Origin: Bacillus luti
GTDB taxonomy: Bacteria > Bacillota > Bacilli > Bacillales > Bacillaceae_G
Length of the DNA: 64,000 nt
Assembly (NCBI RefSeq): GCF_001884105.1
Contig: NZ_MACI01000012.1
Span: 1-64,000, forward strand
Direction: 5' to 3'
The notes beneath the pieces were generated by a model. It did not search any database and had not been told where the DNA came from. It saw only the letters and a program-made list of their open reading frames with translations. How positions within the stretch are numbered: the first letter of the stretch is position 1; every line of letters begins with the position of its first letter. A program made the translations under genes and the position numbers. Shown here one piece after another: positions 61,099 to 64,000 of this stretch.

Positions 61099-61317
61099 AT
61101 GAAAGAATTTATAATCGAAATAGTATCAAATAACGGAAGAACCAGAAAACATGTTGCTAGGTACGAAGATGACACTAAAACTACTGTTCAGTCACTAGGT
61201 AATTATATTACTAGATCTCGTGAATCGAGATGGTTTCGACTTAATGACACTTGGATTAATTTAGATAATGTATTATCGATAAGAGTAAGTGAAAAAACAA
61301 CTGAAGATAATAAATAA
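61099..61317 (+). CDS. small unknown protein
   Basis: This 72-residue protein starts at the ATG after GGGGTGATAGGTG. It reads MKEFIIEIVSNNGRTRKHVA and later SRESRWFRLNDTWINLDNVL, strand-rich with many polar residues. A terminator AGCATCC/GGGTGCT with a T run follows at 61328-61352. It is not recognised; it probably belongs to the phage-like small-gene set. Confidence 0.55.
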   Translation: MKEFIIEIVSNNGRTRKHVARYEDDTKTTVQSLGNYITRSRESRWFRLNDTWINLDNVLSIRVSEKTTEDNK

Positions 61318-61327
61318 TGTATATTTA

Positions 61328-61353
61328 GCATCCAAAACGGGTGCTTTTTTCTT
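61328..61353 (+). terminator. rho-independent terminator
   Basis: AGCATCC and GGGTGCT form the stem, followed by TTTTTT. Confidence 0.7.
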
Positions 61354-61393
61354 TGTTATATAGAAATTACACATTAAACCAGTGAACATTCTA

Positions 61394-61590
61394 ATAAGAC
61401 AAGCATATGATGAATTCGTGGGACGAGTTATCATATGAGGTGAAACTTGGAGCGCCATACTTATTTGTTGAAGGGTACCTAATGACGGGTACTCTTTTTA
61501 TTTTGCACTTTTTAATAAGGACAAGCATATGTTGGAGTATGGGGTAGACCCACTTCATATATTTGAGCACCTGCAATCGTAAGGTGCTCT
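61394..61590 (+). other. two tiny ORFs in repeated leaders with terminators
   Basis: AAGACAAGCATATGATG (61397) and AAGGACAAGCATATGTTG (61517) are two near copies of one leader; a third like it (AAGGACGAACATATATT) lies at 62770. They open ORFs of 46 codons (61407-61547, MNSWDELSYEVKLGAPYLFV) and 17 codons (61529-61582, MLEYGVDPLHIFEHLQS). Terminator-like stems GGGTACC/GGGTACT and GAGCACCT/AGGTGCTC follow each. Translation is uncertain because no strong ribosome site is present. Confidence 0.35.
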
Positions 61591-61686
61591 TTATTTTGTA
61601 CAAAATGGACATTTGGTTTAAATGAGTATATAAATAGGAAGAATCTAATTATTGGATTCACATTTAAACCAAGGGGCACAAATTCG

Positions 61687-61878
61687 ATGCGACGTGAAAA
61701 GGATTTGTTAAAACAATGGAAGGCGGATTTGCAAGCTGTTCAAGAAGAGAAAAGTCTGAAGAAGAAGGCAAAGAAAAAGGATAAAAAATATAGAATTCCT
61801 GGTAATACAGCTGACTTCATGAATGGCAAAAATACTTATCGTAAAGAGAATGGGGTATGGAGACAAAGAAAAATATAA
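61687..61878 (+). CDS. small basic phage-type protein
   Basis: This 63-residue product MRREKDLLKQWKADLQAVQE continues EKSLKKKAKKKDKKYRIPGN and ends GVWRQRKI. It is strongly basic, and the N-terminal helix may be coiled. The upstream AAGGGGCACAAATTCG gives a moderate ribosome site. Similar Lys-rich proteins of unknown role occur in B. cereus-group phages. The 290 bp to the resolvase contain its promoter and inverted repeat. Confidence 0.5.
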   Translation: MRREKDLLKQWKADLQAVQEEKSLKKKAKKKDKKYRIPGNTADFMNGKNTYRKENGVWRQRKI

Positions 61879-62109
61879 TTGACGTGAAGATAAATAAGCT
61901 TGATTAAACAAATATCAATTTTCGGAGGCGCTGCCGTGATCTGGGTGGCGTCTTGTTTGTTGTTAAGGGAAGATAAGGATTAACAAAACAAATGAACTCA
62001 ACGAAAGAAGATAAATGTCCCGTTTTTCTGTCTAAAAGTTGACCCTTTTGTACAATTAAAATTTATAGATTAAAAACTTGGTAAACGGATAGTTGTTAAT
62101 GTCTAGAAG

Positions 62110-62160
62110 ATAGTCTAAAATGAAAGTATATAATTCTTAAGACTTTTAGACTATTTTGAG
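62110..62160. promoter_or_regulatory. possible res site upstream of the resolvase
   Basis: AGTCTAAAA (62112) and TTTTAGACT (62145) form an inverted repeat around an AT-rich centre. Serine resolvases bind such sites directly upstream of their own gene. Only one subsite is clear. Confidence 0.4.
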
Positions 62161-62169
62161 GTGGTTTGG

Positions 62170-62733
62170 ATGGCTATTGTTGGTTATGCAAGGGTAAGTA
62201 CAAAAGATCAAAATTTAGATGCGCAAATTGAAATGTTAACAGATTATGGATGTGACAAAATATATTCTGAAAAATACAGTGGAGCTAATAGCGATCGAGA
62301 AGAATTGCAAAAAGCATTAGAGTATATGAGAGACGGAGATAAATTTGTTGTTTGTAAAATAGACCGTTTAGCTAGATCAATATTCGACTTACATAAGATT
62401 GCAAATGAATTAGCTGATCGAGGAATAGCGGTGGTATTTCTTAAAGAACAAATTGATTTTTCAACACCTGCAGGTAAATTGATGTTTACTATGCTAGGGG
62501 CTATTGCTGAGTTTGAAAGAGATTTAATTAATGAAAGAACATCTGAAGGCCGAGAAAGGGCTAAAGCGATGGGCAAACATATGGGACGTAAAGGACAGGA
62601 TGAAAAACAGGTTAAGCAGGCTATGAACTTATTTTTTAATAGGAAAGAGAATGGATTAAGTGTAAATGATATTTCAAAAATGACGGGAGTTCCGCGTTCT
62701 ACTATTTATGCTAAAGCGAAAGAATTAAAGTAG
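62170..62733 (+). CDS. serine recombinase / resolvase
   Basis: This protein has 187 residues from the ATG after TTGAGGTGGTTTGG. The catalytic Ser is in VGYARVSTKDQNLDAQIEML. The conserved segments DKFVVCKIDRLARSIFDLHK and FTMLGAIAEFERDLINERT follow, then the C-terminal helix-turn-helix GLSVNDISKMTGVPRSTIYA. It belongs to the Tn3-resolvase/plasmid multimer-resolution group. It probably resolves plasmid dimers or transposon cointegrates at the adjacent inverted repeat. Confidence 0.93.
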   Translation: MAIVGYARVSTKDQNLDAQIEMLTDYGCDKIYSEKYSGANSDREELQKALEYMRDGDKFVVCKIDRLARSIFDLHKIANELADRGIAVVFLKEQIDFSTPAGKLMFTMLGAIAEFERDLINERTSEGRERAKAMGKHMGRKGQDEKQVKQAMNLFFNRKENGLSVNDISKMTGVPRSTIYAKAKELK

Positions 62734-62818
62734 CGAATCCACTGCTTTTTTATTTTGTCACCATTTAAAAAGGACGAACATATATTAGGAGTAAATAAAA
62801 GGCATAGGAGTGATAAAT

Positions 62819-63217
62819 ATGTTCTTCGCAAAGTTACGTGGCAGAAATGAAGTTCCGCCAGTAGAAACCGATGCTCGAGGACAAGCTTTCTTTAAATTAA
62901 GCCGGGACGAGCTTAGTTTAAAATTCAAGTTGGAGTTATTCGATATTGAGAATGTAGTAGTTGCCCATCTGCATCTAGGAGCAAAAGGAACGAACGGTCC
63001 TGTTGTAGCTTTTTTATTTGGACCTATAACAAATCCGGTTTCAATAGAGTGTGCAACTTTTACAGGAATGATCACTCAAGAGGATTTGGTTGGGCCGTTG
63101 GCTGGTCAAACATTAGATGCTCTTGTAAATGAAATCATCGCTGGAAATATTTATATTAATGTTCATACAGTACAACATCCTAATGGCGAAATTCGTGGTC
63201 AACTGTATCATTGTTAA
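62819..63217 (+). CDS. CHRD-domain protein
   Basis: This protein has 132 residues from the ATG that follows ATAGGAGTGATAA. The domain begins AKLRGRNEVPPVETDARGQA and includes VVAHLHLGAKGTNGPVVAF and INVHTVQHPNGEIRGQL. This is the complete CHRD fold, with the H-x-H and the N-G-E-I-R-G-Q signature. There is no signal peptide. In bacilli stand-alone CHRD proteins occur at the spore surface and elsewhere, so a spore role fits this plasmid's cargo but is inferred. Confidence 0.88.
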   Translation: MFFAKLRGRNEVPPVETDARGQAFFKLSRDELSLKFKLELFDIENVVVAHLHLGAKGTNGPVVAFLFGPITNPVSIECATFTGMITQEDLVGPLAGQTLDALVNEIIAGNIYINVHTVQHPNGEIRGQLYHC

Positions 63218-63249
63218 TTAATTAGAAAACAATATGAAATTATAATTAA

Positions 63250-63286
63250 TTAAAAGTAGCGAATCTGCTGCTTTTTTTATTTTATA
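63250..63286 (+). terminator. rho-independent terminator
   Basis: AAAGTAGC-GAATCT-GCTGCTTT is followed by a T run. A sister hairpin with the same GTAGCGAATC core ends the resolvase at 62731-62757. Confidence 0.6.
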
Positions 63287-63308
63287 AAGAAAAAAATCCC
63301 TACCTGGG

Positions 63309-63488
63309 CTATATGATTTTCTTCATACCACATTGATGACATTCTCTTAAGAAGATGAAATCTTTAACGGAACTCTTGAATGCGGTATTGTTGCAATTAT
63401 CACAGCGACCGCTGATTTTATCAGGATGCTCTTTGTATGTGTATACTTTGCTTAGATCGTACTTTTGTTCAGGTTGCTTATTCTCCAT
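63309..63488 (-). CDS. 59-residue zinc-ribbon protein
   Basis: It starts at an ATG after ATAGGTGAACGA. MENKQPEQKYDLSKVYTYKE continues HPDKISGRCDNCNNTAFKSS and ends RECHQCGMKKII. Two CxxC pairs form a zinc ribbon. Small zinc-ribbon proteins of this kind accompany phage and plasmid genes and may bind nucleic acid. It is not in an obvious operon. The remaining gap to 63911 contains element F and no other gene. Confidence 0.65.
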   Translation of the reverse strand: MENKQPEQKYDLSKVYTYKEHPDKISGRCDNCNNTAFKSSVKDFIFLRECHQCGMKKII

Positions 63489-63713
63489 TCGTTCACCTAT
63501 ATATCAATCTGAATTTCCGTAGTCTTTTCACAATAAATTAGCTGAAAATATAAGACTACATACTATACGCGAAAGAGTATAGAACAAAGGAATTATATAA
63601 GGGATTAATTGCTTTTGGAGGAGGACATAGCCTATAGCGGTAGGCTAAAGCATCGAGGATCTTAAAAAATAAGAATAATAAACTAAACAAAGGATTATAA
63701 ATTGGGGTACCAT

Positions 63714-63845
63714 CACATATCCATCAACTTAAGAAAACAAGTCACCCCAAAAAAGATAAATAAGCTTCTTCATTAAAAGAACGCCTAAAAATTTCGTTCT
63801 AGGGGTGCAATAAAACTTTAGCCTGATGGCTATGTGTCTCTAGCC
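63714..63845. mobile_element. MITE-like element with IS231-like ends (F)
   Basis: This is a 132-bp element. The left end GGGGTACCATCACATATCCA then TCAACTTAAG is mirrored by CTTTAGCCTGATGGCTATGT then GTCTCTAGCCC. The interior shares AAATTTCGTTCT and GGGG with element E. There is no gene inside. Confidence 0.6.
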
Positions 63846-63911
63846 CAAATTGTTCAATGTAATTAAAATAAATTTTTCTCTTATCACAATTATTGAATTC
63901 AAGGAGAGTGG

Positions 63912-64000
63912 ATGCAGATGCATGCTGAAATTAAATTCATTCATCACGTCGGCCATGTAGTCTCCGATATGGAAGCTACACTTGAGCTGTACAGAAAACT
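63912..64000 (+). CDS. VOC/glyoxalase-like protein, N-terminal part
   Basis: The ATG at 63912 is 5 bases after AAGGAGAGTGG; an in-frame ATG at 63918 also exists. The 29 visible codons read AEIKFIHHVGHVVSDMEATL followed by ELYRKL, the usual start of VOC-superfamily proteins, with the first metal-ligand His in HHVGH. The gene runs off the window. Together with the C-terminal part at 1-222 this would make one gene if the molecule is circular. Confidence 0.7.
   Translation, partial: MQMHAEIKFIHHVGHVVSDMEATLELYRK

Noticed and set aside
62244-62576. Minus-strand ORF opposite the resolvase
   Set aside because: A shadow of a highly conserved recombinase gene.

Overview
The window looks like accessory DNA from a plasmid, or a plasmid-like prophage, of the Bacillus cereus group (cereus/thuringiensis/anthracis). 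The base composition is AT-rich. The recognisable families all point that way: an IS240-type IS6 element, collagen-like exosporium proteins with Gly-Pro-Thr repeats, YjcZ spore peptides, a UvrX/YolD pair, an adp-type serine hydrolase, DUF3967 DNA-binding proteins, a relaxase with an accessory protein, and ParA with a small partner. No tRNA, rRNA or chromosomal housekeeping gene is visible. A replication initiator was not recognised.

Layout. 0-5.4 kb: end of a VOC/glyoxalase gene, a LAGLIDADG endonuclease and a mobilisation module (PcfB-like gene, oriT-like palindromes, MobC-like protein, relaxase). 5.4-12 kb: an intact IS240-like element with 8-bp target duplications, a broken hfq, a recombinase fragment, a MORN-repeat membrane protein, a candidate type I toxin, and yolD/uvrX with SOS boxes. 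12-22 kb: a HEPN-type protein, a DUF3967 regulator, a broken oppA-like gene, a superfamily 2 helicase divergent from three unknown genes, and a second truncated uvrX. 22-25 kb: FtsK/SpoIIIE ATPase, replication-relaxation protein and a membrane protein. 25-32 kb: a second DUF3967 gene followed by a string of small genes separated by relic copies of the DUF3967 3' end. Two of these genes share an unusual N-terminal leader. 32-37.6 kb: a NucS-like nuclease, the parAB locus with centromere-like repeats, about 750 bp of structured non-coding DNA, and a second HEPN-type gene. 37.6-53.5 kb: lipoprotein, adp, spore-surface genes, an RNase J paralogue and an aldo/keto reductase-SRPBCC pair, punctuated by short elements with IS231-like ends and by a dispersed hairpin repeat. 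53.8-61 kb: a phage-type module (DnaC-like loader, small genes, RecU, ArpU) interrupted by a BclA-like gene, a DUF4183 gene and a small membrane gene, followed by about 950 bp of highly structured non-coding DNA. 61-64 kb: phage-like small genes, a serine resolvase, a CHRD protein, and the start of a VOC gene at the right edge.

How the parts fit. Maintenance is served by ParA/partner/repeats and the resolvase. Mobility is served by relaxase/MobC/oriT, IS240 and the IS231-like cassettes. SOS survival is served by UvrX. Much of the remaining cargo is spore-surface related: collagen-like proteins, DUF4183, YjcZ, a SPOCS-like protein and perhaps the shared-leader proteins. The most interesting patterns are the recurring gene 3'-tail relics that mark gene boundaries, the duplicated leader-plus-promoter block, the two structured non-coding regions, and the family of 130-210 bp elements with IS231-like ends. 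All family assignments come from reading motifs. No database search was possible.
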